A DNA stretch of 64,000 nucleotides from Spirochaeta isovalerica (GCF_014207565.1 NZ_JACHGJ010000002.1:620001-684000), one strand, 5' to 3'; shown: positions 26,023 to 34,956, counted from the first letter of the stretch. The notes: a model not told the origin generated them from the sequence alone. Program-made: numbers and translations.

Positions 26023-27315
26023 TTATTTTTCCATCTGCCAGGAATCGTCAACCATAGCAGCAGCTTCTTCGGGAGTCGCTTCTCCCGCCAGCAAGGCCGC
26101 AACGGCGTCCTTAACCACTTCTCCGACCGCAGGGGGGAGGAACTGGTCGTAATAGAGCTGGTAGTAACCGGCCTGGCTGACAGCCTTGGCCAATTCAGCC
26201 GTATTGCCGCTGAGCGCTGCATCGGCGCCTTTGACGACAGGTATGGCACCTTCGATATCGACAAGTTCTTTCTGACGGTCAACGGACAGGTAGAAATTGA
26301 GGAAATCGAGCGCTTCATCGGGAGCGTCTTTTCCGAAAATATAGCCGTTTCCGCCGCCCATTACGTCTTTCAGATCACCTTTTCCGCCTTTAACCGCAGG
26401 AAAGGTAAACATGCCGAGGTTGGCAACGCCTTCTCCCGATGCGGAGTTGTTGGCTTCTACGGAAGGAGCCCACTGTCCCATCAGCTCCATTGCCGCTTTT
26501 CCGTCACCCATGAGTCTGGCCTGGTCATCGTAGCTGGCTCCGAGGAATCCGGTCTGGAACGGCTCTGTTTCTGCAAGATCCAGCAGCAATTCTCCGGCTT
26601 TAACGAATGTTTCATCTTTAAAAGATCCATTTCCGCCGTAAGCTGCGTTGAAGGCATCGATTCCGCCTATTCTCATGGCTAGATATACCCACCAGAAGTG
26701 AGCCGGCCATCTGTCTCCGGCACCCATTGCTATGGGAACATATCCGGCTGCCTTGATTTTCTTAGAAGTTTCAATAAGCTCAGTCCAGGTTTTGGGAACG
26801 GAAACGCCGACTTCATCAAAGATGTCTTTGTTATACCAGAATACAACACCGCCCATATCGTAGGGAGAGCCGTAATAGGTTCCTTCGTATCCGTAAACGC
26901 CCAGGGCTCCCAGACCGATTTTTTTGGAAAGAGTGCTGTTAACGTAATCGGTTACGTCCCTCAGCATGCCCTGTCTGGCATATTCGACCATGACACCGCC
27001 GCCCCAGGAATGAAAAATGTCCGGCGGATCGCCGGCCTGGATGGCAACCTGAATCTTCTGTTTAAAAGCTTCATTTTCCAGTATGGTTAAATTGATTTTT
27101 ACACCGGGATGTGATGCTTCGTAGTCAGCTACAGCCTGCTTCTTGAATTCGGAAGCCGGATCCTGAGCACCGCCTCCTCCTGAGAGGGCCCACCATTCGA
27201 TTACAACAGGTCCGGAATCGGGTTTGGCCGATTCCTGCTGTCCATTAGCACTCAGAGCCGTTACCATTGTAAACAGTAAAAGCGAGCTAAGCATCAGTCG
27301 GAAAACTTTCTTCAT
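26023..27315 (-). CDS. Extracellular sugar-binding protein (SBP family 1) of CUT1 importer
   Basis: 430 residues. The Sec signal is MKKVFR plus a hydrophobic stretch to about residue 23, with cleavage probably near LSA-NGQQ; there is no lipobox cysteine, so it is a soluble periplasmic protein. The mature part has the solute-binding family 1 pattern: EWWALSGG at the start, NKDIFDEVGV..PKTWTEL, and the closing LAGEATPEEAAAMV. It captures oligosaccharides for the two permeases downstream. The divergent GH43 beta-xylosidase with shared operator-like repeats suggests (arabino)xylo-oligosaccharides. It is the promoter-proximal gene and should be the most highly expressed of the three. Confidence 0.93.
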   Translation of the reverse strand: MKKVFRLMLSSLLLFTMVTALSANGQQESAKPDSGPVVIEWWALSGGGGAQDPASEFKKQAVADYEASHPGVKINLTILENEAFKQKIQVAIQAGDPPDIFHSWGGGVMVEYARQGMLRDVTDYVNSTLSKKIGLGALGVYGYEGTYYGSPYDMGGVVFWYNKDIFDEVGVSVPKTWTELIETSKKIKAAGYVPIAMGAGDRWPAHFWWVYLAMRIGGIDAFNAAYGGNGSFKDETFVKAGELLLDLAETEPFQTGFLGASYDDQARLMGDGKAAMELMGQWAPSVEANNSASGEGVANLGMFTFPAVKGGKGDLKDVMGGGNGYIFGKDAPDEALDFLNFYLSVDRQKELVDIEGAIPVVKGADAALSGNTAELAKAVSQAGYYQLYYDQFLPPAVGEVVKDAVAALLAGEATPEEAAAMVDDSWQMEK

Positions 27316-27358
27316 TTAAAAACTCCTTCATTTTTTTGAATAACTGTTATCAAATCGA

Positions 27359-27536
27359 CAGTACAAGTACGGACAATTTGGTAAAAAGCCCTTTTGGGAT
27401 AAAAAGACAAATTACATACAACAATCACATAAAAATATAATAAACCGAACATCCTTCCTTGTCAAAGGAAAATAAATGCCTATATAATCTATTTGTACTG
27501 CATTTTTTTTAAATCTATTATTTTGATACTTGTACT
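27359..27536. promoter_or_regulatory. Inverted TTGTACT-type operators in the ABC/GH43 divergent promoter region
   Basis: AGTACAAGTA at 27360-27369 and its exact reverse complement TACTTGTACT at 27527-27536 lie near opposite ends of the divergent region, with a further TTTGTACTG at 27492-27500. The half-site TTGTAC resembles the arms of the AraR operator (ATTTGTACGTACAAAT). An AraR-type GntR/LacI regulator is encoded just downstream at 29172-30290. A pair of sites 167 bp apart would allow looping repression of both directions. Confidence 0.45.
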
Positions 27537-27578
27537 ATAGATGTTCGTAGATGTCTTGTATTTGTTGAGGAGTTGTTT

Positions 27579-29153
27579 GTGACAAAAATAACCAATCCTA
27601 TTCTTAAAGGCTTTAATCCCGATCCCTCTATTGTTTATGCAGAGGGATTTTACTATATTGCCACAAGTACGTTCCAATGGTTTCCCGGTGTACAAATACA
27701 CCGTTCAAAAGATCTGGTCAATTGGGAATTCCTTTCAAGGCCTCTTGCCGACAGATCCCGGCTGGATATGTACGGTATTCCCGATTCGGGCGGTATCTGG
27801 GCTCCCTGCCTTACTTATGATAAGGGACTGTTCTATCTTATTTTTACAAACGTAAGATCTTTAGAGGGAATTTTTAAAGATACCCATAACTATCTGGTTA
27901 CGGCGTCTTCGCCCGAAGGTCCGTGGTCCGAGCCGAAATATCTCAATTCGCTGGGGTTCGATCCCTCTTTGTTTCACGACAGCGATGGTAAGAAATATCT
28001 GCTCAACACCTTCTGGGATCACAGGCCCTGGATGGAAAACCTGTTCTATGGTATTTCCCTGCAGGAATACGATTTCGAAAATAACAAACCTCTCGGTGAA
28101 AGAAAAATAATCTTCAAAGGAACGGGAAAGAAGCTGACCGAAGGTCCCCATCTCTATCGGAAGGACGGCTATTATTATCTTTTTACGGCCGAAGGGGGCA
28201 CGCGGGACAGCCATTGCGAAACCGTGTCCAGAAGCCGGGATATTTACGGCCCCTATGAAGTTCACCCCCGGAATCCCTTTATCACATCGAGACCGTATCC
28301 CGATCTTGTTCTGCAGAAGACCGGACATGGAGATATTATCAAGGGGCACGACAGCAATTGGTATTTTGTGCATCTAGCCAGCAGGCCGTCGGTTTGCAAC
28401 GGCCATTCGGTGCTTGGCCGGGAAACGGCTATTCAGAGGGTCGATTGGCCGGAGGGGGAATGGCCCCGTCTGGCTTCGGGAGGCAACGAACCGGCGGAGG
28501 TTATTGAAATTCCCGGAAATTCGGTTCAGAAAGAACAGGAGCGACACAGTCTGTATGAATTCGGTCCCGAAGGGCTTCATGATGATTTTCAGTCCCTGAG
28601 AATCCCATCGGAGAGTTTTTATTCCCTTACGGAAAGGCCGGGATGGCTCAGGATGTACGGCAGGGAGTCCATGAGCAGTCTCTTTACTCAGAGTCTGTTG
28701 GCCATACGTCAGGACAATCCGGTTTTCGACGTTACGGTTTCACTGGAAATGAATCCGGACATGTATCACCAGATGGCCGGATTAGCCGCATATTATGACA
28801 CGGAGAGTTATTATTATCTCCATGTTTCCCATGATGAATACCGGGGAAGGGTTCTTCATCTTCTGTCGGCGGGACAGGGGAATTTCGAATATCCTGTATA
28901 TAATATCGATTTGCCGGAAAAAGGAATTGTTAATCTCCGCTACAGAGTAGAAAAAGATTTAATACAGTTTTATTATTCAATAGAAAAAGATAAATGGATG
29001 GAAGTCGGTGATAAGCTGTCTGCCCGTGTCCTTTCTGACGAATACTGCGAAGACTTCCGCTTTACCGGAGCTTTTGCCGCGTTAGCCTGTCAGGATCTTT
29101 CCGGGGGCGGAAAACAGGCTGACTTCGCCGAATTATCCATAAAACGATTTTAA
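27579..29153 (+). CDS. GH43 beta-xylosidase / alpha-L-arabinofuranosidase
   Basis: 524 residues from a GTG start at 27579, set by GAGGAG six bases upstream; a TTG at 27573 is in frame but too close to that site. The five-bladed GH43 catalytic domain has the expected acids: Asp15 (NPDPS), Asp128 (GFDPSLF, pKa modulator) and Glu188 (TEGPHLY). The C-terminal roughly 200 residues form the beta-sandwich domain (DDFQSLRIP to the end) found in GH43 beta-xylosidases of the XynB/XylA group. No signal peptide, hence cytoplasmic action on imported oligomers. It is divergent from the sugar importer and forms a likely two-gene unit with the regulator at 29172. Confidence 0.93.
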   Translation: MTKITNPILKGFNPDPSIVYAEGFYYIATSTFQWFPGVQIHRSKDLVNWEFLSRPLADRSRLDMYGIPDSGGIWAPCLTYDKGLFYLIFTNVRSLEGIFKDTHNYLVTASSPEGPWSEPKYLNSLGFDPSLFHDSDGKKYLLNTFWDHRPWMENLFYGISLQEYDFENNKPLGERKIIFKGTGKKLTEGPHLYRKDGYYYLFTAEGGTRDSHCETVSRSRDIYGPYEVHPRNPFITSRPYPDLVLQKTGHGDIIKGHDSNWYFVHLASRPSVCNGHSVLGRETAIQRVDWPEGEWPRLASGGNEPAEVIEIPGNSVQKEQERHSLYEFGPEGLHDDFQSLRIPSESFYSLTERPGWLRMYGRESMSSLFTQSLLAIRQDNPVFDVTVSLEMNPDMYHQMAGLAAYYDTESYYYLHVSHDEYRGRVLHLLSAGQGNFEYPVYNIDLPEKGIVNLRYRVEKDLIQFYYSIEKDKWMEVGDKLSARVLSDEYCEDFRFTGAFAALACQDLSGGGKQADFAELSIKRF

Positions 29154-29171
29154 AGCGGTGAATATATAAAA

Positions 29172-30290
29172 ATGTCCCTGAAATATAAGATAGTAAAAGA
29201 TGCTCTTCTGAAGATATTTGATGATGACAATTACAGAAATGGCGATCAGCTGCCGACTGAATTCGAGCTTATGGATAAATACGGCTTCAGCCGCTATACC
29301 ATTCGCCAGGCTCTGGAAGAACTGGAAAAGGACGGCATCATCGAAAGGATTCACGGGAGGGGGTCGTTCTTTATAGGCAAGCCCGATGTTTCCCGGGAAT
29401 CTATTTCCGGGGAAAGAAAGGAACAGAAGGGATTTATCGGCATGGTGAATTTTTACTCTCATGATTATATCTACCCCGATATAATGAGAGGCATTGAAGA
29501 TACGATTTACGCCAACGGTTATTCTCTGGTTCTTTCCAATTGCAATCAGGATTATTCCAAAGAGCTGGAATCCGTCAGGAGACTGATTGATCAGGGAGTG
29601 AAAGGGCTTATCATCGAGCCTTCCAGAAACTCGCAGATAACCGATAACCATCCTCTGCTCTCTCTTCTTAGGGGTGCGGGGATTCCCGTCGTCACGACCA
29701 ACTGGAACTCGAAAGTGAAAAACTTCTCCATGGTCACTATCGATGATGTGAAATGCGGATACGACGCCATCAATTATCTTCTGGAAAAAGGGCACAGGAA
29801 AATCGGCATTATATACAAATATGATGTCCAGGCTGGCCGGGACAGATTCGACGGCTATATCAAAGCCCTGAATGATGCAAGTATCGAAGTCAATGATCAA
29901 TACATTAAGCACTATTCCGACCTGGAAGAGTTCCAGTATTCCGAGCAGGGGTACAAACTGACCAGTCAGATGTTATCGGGATCCCCCGATCCTCCGACGG
30001 CGATTTTTTATTTCAACGACAACGTGGCCCTTCAGGGGTACCGGGCGATCAAAGACTGCGGTTTCCGAATTCCCGAAGACATTTCCGTTGTCGGGTTTGA
30101 TGATTATAAATCGTCTACTCTTCTGTCGCCGCCTCTCACCACTTTCGAACATCCCAAATACGCCATGGGTCGCTGGGCTGCCTATATTCTTCTCGAAGAG
30201 CTGGAGCCTTCTCACCGCCCTATGCCCAAGCAGATGATTTTCGAGCCTCCTTTCATTGAAAGAGAAAGCGTCAGAGATCTTTTAATCTAA
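29172..30290 (+). CDS. AraR-type transcriptional regulator (GntR HTH + LacI-type sensor)
   Basis: 372 residues. A winged-helix GntR domain (1-70) has GDQLPTEFELMDKYGFSRYTIRQALEELEKDGI-type sequence. A periplasmic-binding-protein-like sensor (about 85-372) contains GYDAINYLLEKGHRKIGII, DNVALQGYRAIKDCG and SVVGFDDYKSS..SPPLTTFEHP. This is the arrangement of AraR of Bacillus, which releases its operators when a pentose binds. It starts 19 bp after the GH43 gene, with only a weak ribosome-binding site. The likely targets are the importer and GH43 promoters that share TTGTACT half-sites upstream. The inducer is probably arabinose, xylose or a short oligomer; the sequence does not decide this. Confidence 0.92.
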   Translation: MSLKYKIVKDALLKIFDDDNYRNGDQLPTEFELMDKYGFSRYTIRQALEELEKDGIIERIHGRGSFFIGKPDVSRESISGERKEQKGFIGMVNFYSHDYIYPDIMRGIEDTIYANGYSLVLSNCNQDYSKELESVRRLIDQGVKGLIIEPSRNSQITDNHPLLSLLRGAGIPVVTTNWNSKVKNFSMVTIDDVKCGYDAINYLLEKGHRKIGIIYKYDVQAGRDRFDGYIKALNDASIEVNDQYIKHYSDLEEFQYSEQGYKLTSQMLSGSPDPPTAIFYFNDNVALQGYRAIKDCGFRIPEDISVVGFDDYKSSTLLSPPLTTFEHPKYAMGRWAAYILLEELEPSHRPMPKQMIFEPPFIERESVRDLLI

Positions 30291-30296
30291 AAAAAA

Positions 30297-30327
30297 TCCG
30301 GATGTAGATTTCTCTTAAACATCCGGA
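30297..30327 (-). terminator. Intrinsic terminator of the 30.3-34 kb ABC operon
   Basis: Arms TCCGGATGT (30297-30305) and ACATCCGGA (30319-30327), a perfect 9-bp stem with a 13-nt loop, 24 bp after the permease stop on the minus strand. It is followed on that strand by seven or eight Ts. On the plus strand the same stem lies just after the AraR-type gene but without a U-tract. Confidence 0.75.
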
Positions 30328-30350
30328 AACATATAATTCACTAATAGTTC

Positions 30351-31271
30351 TTACTCCTTGACTCCGCCGAGCTGCACGCCGTGAACGAAATAGCGCTGCA
30401 GGAAAGGGTAGACTATAAGTATAGGCACGGCGGCCACAACCGTAATGGTGGCCCGGATAGTCTGGGGCGTTACCATGGAAAGGCCCATTCCCGCCTGGGC
30501 TGCCTGAGACGACTGGCTCGACTGCTGGCCCTGCATCATGGCGGAAGCGAGAACTCTCTGAAGTTCGTACTGGAGAACCGAGAGGTGCTGGGCTCCGGAA
30601 TTGTAGATAAAAGCATCGAACCACGTATTCCAGGCGCCCACGGCGACGAACAGGGCTACGGTCGCCAATACCGGTTTTGAGAGTGGCATGACAATCTGCA
30701 GATAGGTGCGGAAATCGCTGGCCCCGTCCAGCCGCGCCGATTCAAGCAGCGCCTCGGGGATGGTTCTCATATAAGTCCTCATTATTATGAGATTGAAAGC
30801 GGAAATCATGGTCGGTACCCAGTAAACCGCAAATGTGTTCACCATGCCCAGACTCTGGATGAGAATGAAATTGGGGATGAGTCCCGCATTGAAGTACATG
30901 GTGAGCACAAAAATCAGTGCAATCGGCCTGCCCGGTTTGAATTCTCTCCGGCTCAATGCGAAGGCCAGCATGGAAGTCACCACGATGTTCGTTACGACCT
31001 GGACGACAGTTCGATAGACGGACATCCAGAAGGCGTCCAGTATGGTGTGCATTCCGAGAACTGTCCGATAGTTATCGAGAGTGAAGGTCCGTGGCCACAG
31101 GCCGATTCCCCCCCTGACGGCATCCAGTCCGTCATTGAATGATACAGCTATAGTATTTATGATCGGATATAGCATGGCGATGCACAGCAATGCCAGGAAT
31201 ACATAATTAAATGTATGGAATATCAGGGACTCGGCACTAAATTTTCGTCTTAATTTTATTTTACTTTTCAT
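30351..31271 (-). CDS. ABC sugar permease (LplC/YtcP-like)
   Basis: 306 residues, six membrane helices, EAA loop SARLDGASDFRTYLQIVMPLSKP near 185-207. Its length and the FNDGLDAVRGGIGLWPRTFTLDNY segment after the first helix are characteristic of the LplC/YtcP subgroup of CUT1 permeases. This subgroup works with long binding proteins on uronic-acid-containing or other complex oligosaccharides. It follows the LplB-like permease by 9 bp. No ATPase gene accompanies it. In Paenibacillus aldouronate clusters the same transporter type sits beside aguA and GH10 genes, which matches the genes here, so aldouronates are the likely cargo. Confidence 0.93.
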   Translation of the reverse strand: MKSKIKLRRKFSAESLIFHTFNYVFLALLCIAMLYPIINTIAVSFNDGLDAVRGGIGLWPRTFTLDNYRTVLGMHTILDAFWMSVYRTVVQVVTNIVVTSMLAFALSRREFKPGRPIALIFVLTMYFNAGLIPNFILIQSLGMVNTFAVYWVPTMISAFNLIIMRTYMRTIPEALLESARLDGASDFRTYLQIVMPLSKPVLATVALFVAVGAWNTWFDAFIYNSGAQHLSVLQYELQRVLASAMMQGQQSSQSSQAAQAGMGLSMVTPQTIRATITVVAAVPILIVYPFLQRYFVHGVQLGGVKE

Positions 31272-31280
31272 TGATATTTC

Positions 31281-32267
31281 CTAGAATAGCGTTTCTTGTT
31301 TAAGCGATCGGGCGACGAAGTTGGAACCGGTCAAAAGGAGAATGCTGACCACGGTCCTCAATATGCCGGCGGCGGTTGCCAGGCTGAAATTACCCATCTT
31401 GATACCGTAGCGCAATACGAAAACATCAATATTCTCTGATCGCACGATGTTCACGCCCTGTCCGAGAAGCCATTGTATTTCAAAACCGCTGGTGAGCAGC
31501 ATCCCGATATTTATAATCAGCAGAAGCACTATGGTGGGACGGATCGAAGCCAGGGTCACATGCCACATTTTCTGATACCGATTGGCGCCGTCTATGGAAG
31601 CCGCTTCGTAAAGATTGGGATCGATGGAGGTCATGGCTGCCATATAGATAATGGTGTTCCACCCGAGGTTTTTCCACAAATGGGTTCCCGCCACGATTCC
31701 CCAGAAATATCCGGGATCGGCCAGAAACTGTATAGGGCGGTCCACAATACCCACTTTCAGAAGAAAATCATTCAGAAATCCGCCGGAACCGGGCAGAGAT
31801 AGGGCTGTTGAGGCCAGCATGGCCACTATAACCCAGCTTAAAAAGTGGGGGAGGTACAAAACGTTCTGAACAAAGCGCTTTACCCCTGTCAGCCGCAATT
31901 CATTAAGCAGCAGGGAAAGCATAATGGTTAAAAAGAAGCCGAGAACGAGAATCAGTATACTCTGCCCCAGCGTATTAACTACCGATTGCAGAAAACGCTG
32001 TCCCAGAATGGTTGTATTGTCCAATAGCGTTTTGAAATTCTCCAATCCAACCCATTTGTTGCTCATAACCTGACCGATAGGCGAGAGCCCGAATCGCGGC
32101 CGGAATTCCTGGAAGGCCATTACCCAGCCCAACAGCGGCACATAGGCAAATAAAAGCAAATAAAAGAGCATCGGAAAGCTCATTAAGTACAATTGCCACT
32201 GTTTTTTGAATGTTACCCGCCAGGGGCGCTTTTTCGCTGAAACGCCGGGTGATGTCGTTATTCCCAT
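31281..32267 (-). CDS. ABC sugar permease (LplB-like)
   Basis: 328 residues, six membrane helices, EAA loop AASIDGANRYQKMWHVTLASIRP near 218-240. The N-terminus, KKQWQLYLMSFPMLFYLLLFAYVPLLGW, is the hallmark of LplB/YteP-like permeases. It forms the transmembrane channel with the protein encoded at 30351. The binding-protein gene lies 83 bp upstream, separated by a GC-rich hairpin (32301-32325). Confidence 0.93.
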   Translation of the reverse strand: MGITTSPGVSAKKRPWRVTFKKQWQLYLMSFPMLFYLLLFAYVPLLGWVMAFQEFRPRFGLSPIGQVMSNKWVGLENFKTLLDNTTILGQRFLQSVVNTLGQSILILVLGFFLTIMLSLLLNELRLTGVKRFVQNVLYLPHFLSWVIVAMLASTALSLPGSGGFLNDFLLKVGIVDRPIQFLADPGYFWGIVAGTHLWKNLGWNTIIYMAAMTSIDPNLYEAASIDGANRYQKMWHVTLASIRPTIVLLLIINIGMLLTSGFEIQWLLGQGVNIVRSENIDVFVLRYGIKMGNFSLATAAGILRTVVSILLLTGSNFVARSLKQETLF

Positions 32268-32300
32268 TAATCAACCTCTTATTGTGATGAGACAAAAGCG

Positions 32301-32325
32301 GGTGGGGGCCATAAGGCGCCCCACC
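32301..32325 (-). terminator. GC-rich hairpin between binding-protein and permease genes
   Basis: GGTGGGGGCC (32301-32310) pairs with GGCGCCCCACC (32315-32325) with one bulge and a 4-nt loop, about 25 bp past the binding-protein stop. On the minus strand it is followed by CGCTTTTG, a poor U-tract. Position suggests partial termination or mRNA 3' protection. Confidence 0.55.
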
Positions 32326-32350
32326 TTTTTATTGCAGCTTAAGCTCTATT

Positions 32351-34039
32351 CTATTCTCCGCCTGCCGCTCTGATACGAGCCTGCACGCCTTCGGTAATCA
32401 CAGCTTCAAAAGCCGCTACATCGATGCTGTCTATGGCAGCCATATATTCATCCCAGACACTGTCGAATCTTGCAGGATCAGTAAGGACTGCTTCGCTTAA
32501 GTATCTCTGGGCCGCATCTTCCAGCTGCTGGTTGGCGACCTGGGCGGCGCTGCCGTCAGGAGGAGATATCTGCCACGCGGGATAATGAGCGGGGTTGGGA
32601 GGAGGATCGTTTACGAACTGTCTCCAGGTCTGAAGACCGTAGGCCGCAAGGAAGTCCTTATCGTACTGTTTCAGGCTGTCGAAAAACTCTCCGGGCTGAT
32701 CGCCGGCTGCAAAAGCATTGCCTCCGGGCAGTTCTCCCTGTCTCTTAACCATAATGTCGAGAAGGGCTTCCAGCCGGTTGTCCTGTTTCCAGGTAAGGTT
32801 GTTGAAGTTATCGCGCATTTCCTGAGTCTTGTAGAAAAGGCCGTTTTCATCGACCAGGTAGTCTTCGCCTTCTATACCCCAGGAAAGAATGGTCTGCCAT
32901 TCGGGAGTCAGCATGATCTCGAGGAAATCGAGAAGCAATTCGGGATTTTCGGCGTTGGAGGCAATTCCGAATCCCTGGTTGATATTCAATACATCTCTAT
33001 CGGCATAATAAGGTTTCTTACCGGGGAATGTCGGCATAGTCGCCGCATATGTCCGTTCGTACTGGCCATTGGCTACAAGGGCGTCGTTGGCTGTTCCGAA
33101 ACTCCATCTCTGGTCATGAACACCGAGGACACGGCCGCTGGCGACTTTCGCCAGATACTGGTCCAGAGTCTGAGTGAAAGATTCAGGATCAACCAGGCCA
33201 CGGTCATGAGCCATGTTCAGGAATTTGAAGTAATCGTAGGCATATTTAGAGTTAGCATAAATTTTAGCCTGGCCGTCATCGACCATTACGCCGCCGTCAT
33301 TGGGATATCCCGCAAGAAACAGGGGAGGATTGGTAAGACCCCAGACACGACCCTGCATGGGAAAGGAGAACCCGATTGTTTTCGCACCGTCGATAGTGGG
33401 GTTGGCTTTCATATAGGACTCGATCATATCGAAATAGCGCTCGAGCGTCATGTTTTCCAGCGAAGGATAATTGTGGAATGCGAGTACGTCTTTCTGGATC
33501 CAGAATGCCGTACCCCAGTGGATAGGCGACATTATAGGGGGATTTCCATAGAAGCGGTTGTAATTGGGGAACTGGTACAGGCCGTCTTCAACGCCTCCGC
33601 CTGTCCATGTCAATTTTTTGCGAACCGGTCTGACATGCTCCGCAAGGAGAGGCCAGCGGCCGCTGTCCAGATAATCGTCGAGACGAAGGAGAGCGCCGCC
33701 CTGTACAAGCCTCGCTTGCTGATCGGTTGATCCGACAAGCTCGGGAATCGATCCCGCTGCCAGCATGATTCCGATACGATCCAGTTGCTGATCGGGAGTT
33801 GTTATATCGTAATTAAGCGTAACTCCGAGCTTCTCCTTCAGCAATTTCGAAATTTTGTTGTCCGGCGAGGGAGCTGTCTGGCTGGTAACGATCCAGGCAT
33901 CGATTGTGACCGGATTGTCGGGAGAGAATACATGGGGCTCTCCGTTGCCCTGGGCACCCTTCGTTTCATCTGCTCCACTGGCGAAAAGCACGGCGGATAA
34001 AATGACTAATAGAAAAGCAGTAAATAAAGTGCGCTTCAT
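32351..34039 (-). CDS. Extracellular oligosaccharide-binding protein (LplA-like)
   Basis: 562 residues from the ATG at 34039, preceded by GGAGGTG; the frame is open 35 codons further but that part lacks a signal peptide. The Sec signal MKRTLFTAFLLVILSAVLFA is followed by SGADE; no cysteine, so periplasmic and soluble. The long family 1 binding-protein fold matches LplA (DNPVTIDAWIVTSQ at the mature start, FWIQKDVLAFHNYPSLE, GIASNAENPELLLDFLEIML). LplA-type proteins recognise large or charged oligosaccharides. With GH67 alpha-glucuronidase and GH10 genes alongside, methylglucuronosyl xylo-oligosaccharides (aldouronates) are the best guess. Confidence 0.92.
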   Translation of the reverse strand: MKRTLFTAFLLVILSAVLFASGADETKGAQGNGEPHVFSPDNPVTIDAWIVTSQTAPSPDNKISKLLKEKLGVTLNYDITTPDQQLDRIGIMLAAGSIPELVGSTDQQARLVQGGALLRLDDYLDSGRWPLLAEHVRPVRKKLTWTGGGVEDGLYQFPNYNRFYGNPPIMSPIHWGTAFWIQKDVLAFHNYPSLENMTLERYFDMIESYMKANPTIDGAKTIGFSFPMQGRVWGLTNPPLFLAGYPNDGGVMVDDGQAKIYANSKYAYDYFKFLNMAHDRGLVDPESFTQTLDQYLAKVASGRVLGVHDQRWSFGTANDALVANGQYERTYAATMPTFPGKKPYYADRDVLNINQGFGIASNAENPELLLDFLEIMLTPEWQTILSWGIEGEDYLVDENGLFYKTQEMRDNFNNLTWKQDNRLEALLDIMVKRQGELPGGNAFAAGDQPGEFFDSLKQYDKDFLAAYGLQTWRQFVNDPPPNPAHYPAWQISPPDGSAAQVANQQLEDAAQRYLSEAVLTDPARFDSVWDEYMAAIDSIDVAAFEAVITEGVQARIRAAGGE

Positions 34040-34115
34040 TAGTGCACCTCCATAGAGTAGGTATTCCGGAGGAAAAGCATCAAAGACGACTTTGAATGAT
34101 CCGCCGGTTGAAAAA

Positions 34116-34145
34116 AGTATAAGGGCGGTCATTCGGTTCAACATA
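34116..34145 (-). promoter_or_regulatory. Possible promoter of the LplA-like operon
   Basis: The minus strand carries a TATACT -10 (34121-34116) with a weak -35 (TGTTGA) 16 bp upstream. The start would be near 34108, about 70 bp before the binding-protein ATG. The shared motif at 34170-34186 would then centre about 70 bp upstream of the start, a typical activator position. Confidence 0.35.
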
Positions 34146-34169
34146 GCGGGGGAAATACTGATAATATGG

Positions 34170-34186
34170 TCGGTGATTTAACCTAT
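34170..34186 (+). promoter_or_regulatory. Shared xylan-region motif, copy A (TCGGTGA-N4-ACCTAT)
   Basis: TCGGTGATTTAACCTAT in the region between the divergent LplA-like and SGNH genes. It matches copies at 46328-46344 and 47909-47925 in all fixed positions except one (G for C). The core GGT-N6-ACC is a dyad, as expected of a dimeric regulator site. Confidence 0.5.
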
Positions 34187-34278
34187 ACAAAGATGGCCTC
34201 CCTCTCTGATATACTTGATTTCATATCGAGGGTTTGCGGTGTCCGATGGAAATGCCGCAGGGAAAGGGAGACCGGAAC

Positions 34279-34923
34279 ATGCCGATAGAGCCAATCATGC
34301 GCACAGATGATCATCATATAGAAAAGCACAGGCGGATTATGGATATGACCGGTAAGGACAATGTCGACTCGGTCTTTATAGGAGACAGCCTTACGCGGCG
34401 ATGGGAGGATAATCCCGATCTCTGGAACCGGTTCTTCGGAAGCTTCCGTCCGGCGAATCTCGGCTTTGGCGGAGACACTCTGGAGAATATTCTCTGGCGT
34501 ATGGAAAACGGCGAACTGGAAGGGATGAATCCTTCTGTGGCTGTCATCCTCGCCGGGACCAATAATATAGGAACCCATGATAACGTCTATATCCTCGATA
34601 GACTGGCTGATATCTGCGGGAGCATAGAAACGCGGCTTTCCGATGCGAAACTTCTTGTTGTTGGAATCCTACCGAGAGACCGGGATGAAACCGGCATCGA
34701 TTACGGTTCCCGCATCACTGATATCAATAAAGGATTGCGAGGCTTATGCGCCCGAAAGGGATACGCGTTCCTGGACCCGGGAAGCCGTTTCCTGACTGAT
34801 GAGGGCCGGCCGGACCGCAATCTGCTTCCCGACGGGCTTCACCTGGATGCCGCGGGATACTCAATCCTCGGTCCGCTTCTCTCGGCGGAAATCTCAAAGA
34901 TCCTTCGTGGAGCATCCACGTAA
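34279..34923 (+). CDS. SGNH/GDSL-family hydrolase (probable deacetylase)
   Basis: 214 residues from the ATG at 34279, where GGGAG precedes it. Conserved SGNH blocks: I, IGDSLTRRW with nucleophile Ser37; II, the Gly in NLGFGGDTLEN; III, GTNN with Asn95; V, DGLHLD with Asp185 and His188. There is no signal peptide, so it acts in the cytoplasm. Small SGNH enzymes in hemicellulose clusters often remove acetyl groups from imported xylo-oligosaccharides, which fits the neighbours (GH3 33 bp downstream). It is the first gene of a plus-strand run SGNH-GH3-GH67 and is divergent from the binding-protein gene. Confidence 0.88.
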   Translation: MPIEPIMRTDDHHIEKHRRIMDMTGKDNVDSVFIGDSLTRRWEDNPDLWNRFFGSFRPANLGFGGDTLENILWRMENGELEGMNPSVAVILAGTNNIGTHDNVYILDRLADICGSIETRLSDAKLLVVGILPRDRDETGIDYGSRITDINKGLRGLCARKGYAFLDPGSRFLTDEGRPDRNLLPDGLHLDAAGYSILGPLLSAEISKILRGAST

Positions 34924-34956
34924 CTGAGAAACAATGTAAACAAGGAGTGTTCCCCT

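Noticed and set aside
29133-29912. Open minus-strand frame of 259 codons
   Set aside because: Antisense to the AraR-type regulator; no protein family pattern.
32585-33730. Open plus-strand frame of 381 codons
   Set aside because: Antisense to the LplA-like binding protein, whose family match is clear over the same stretch.
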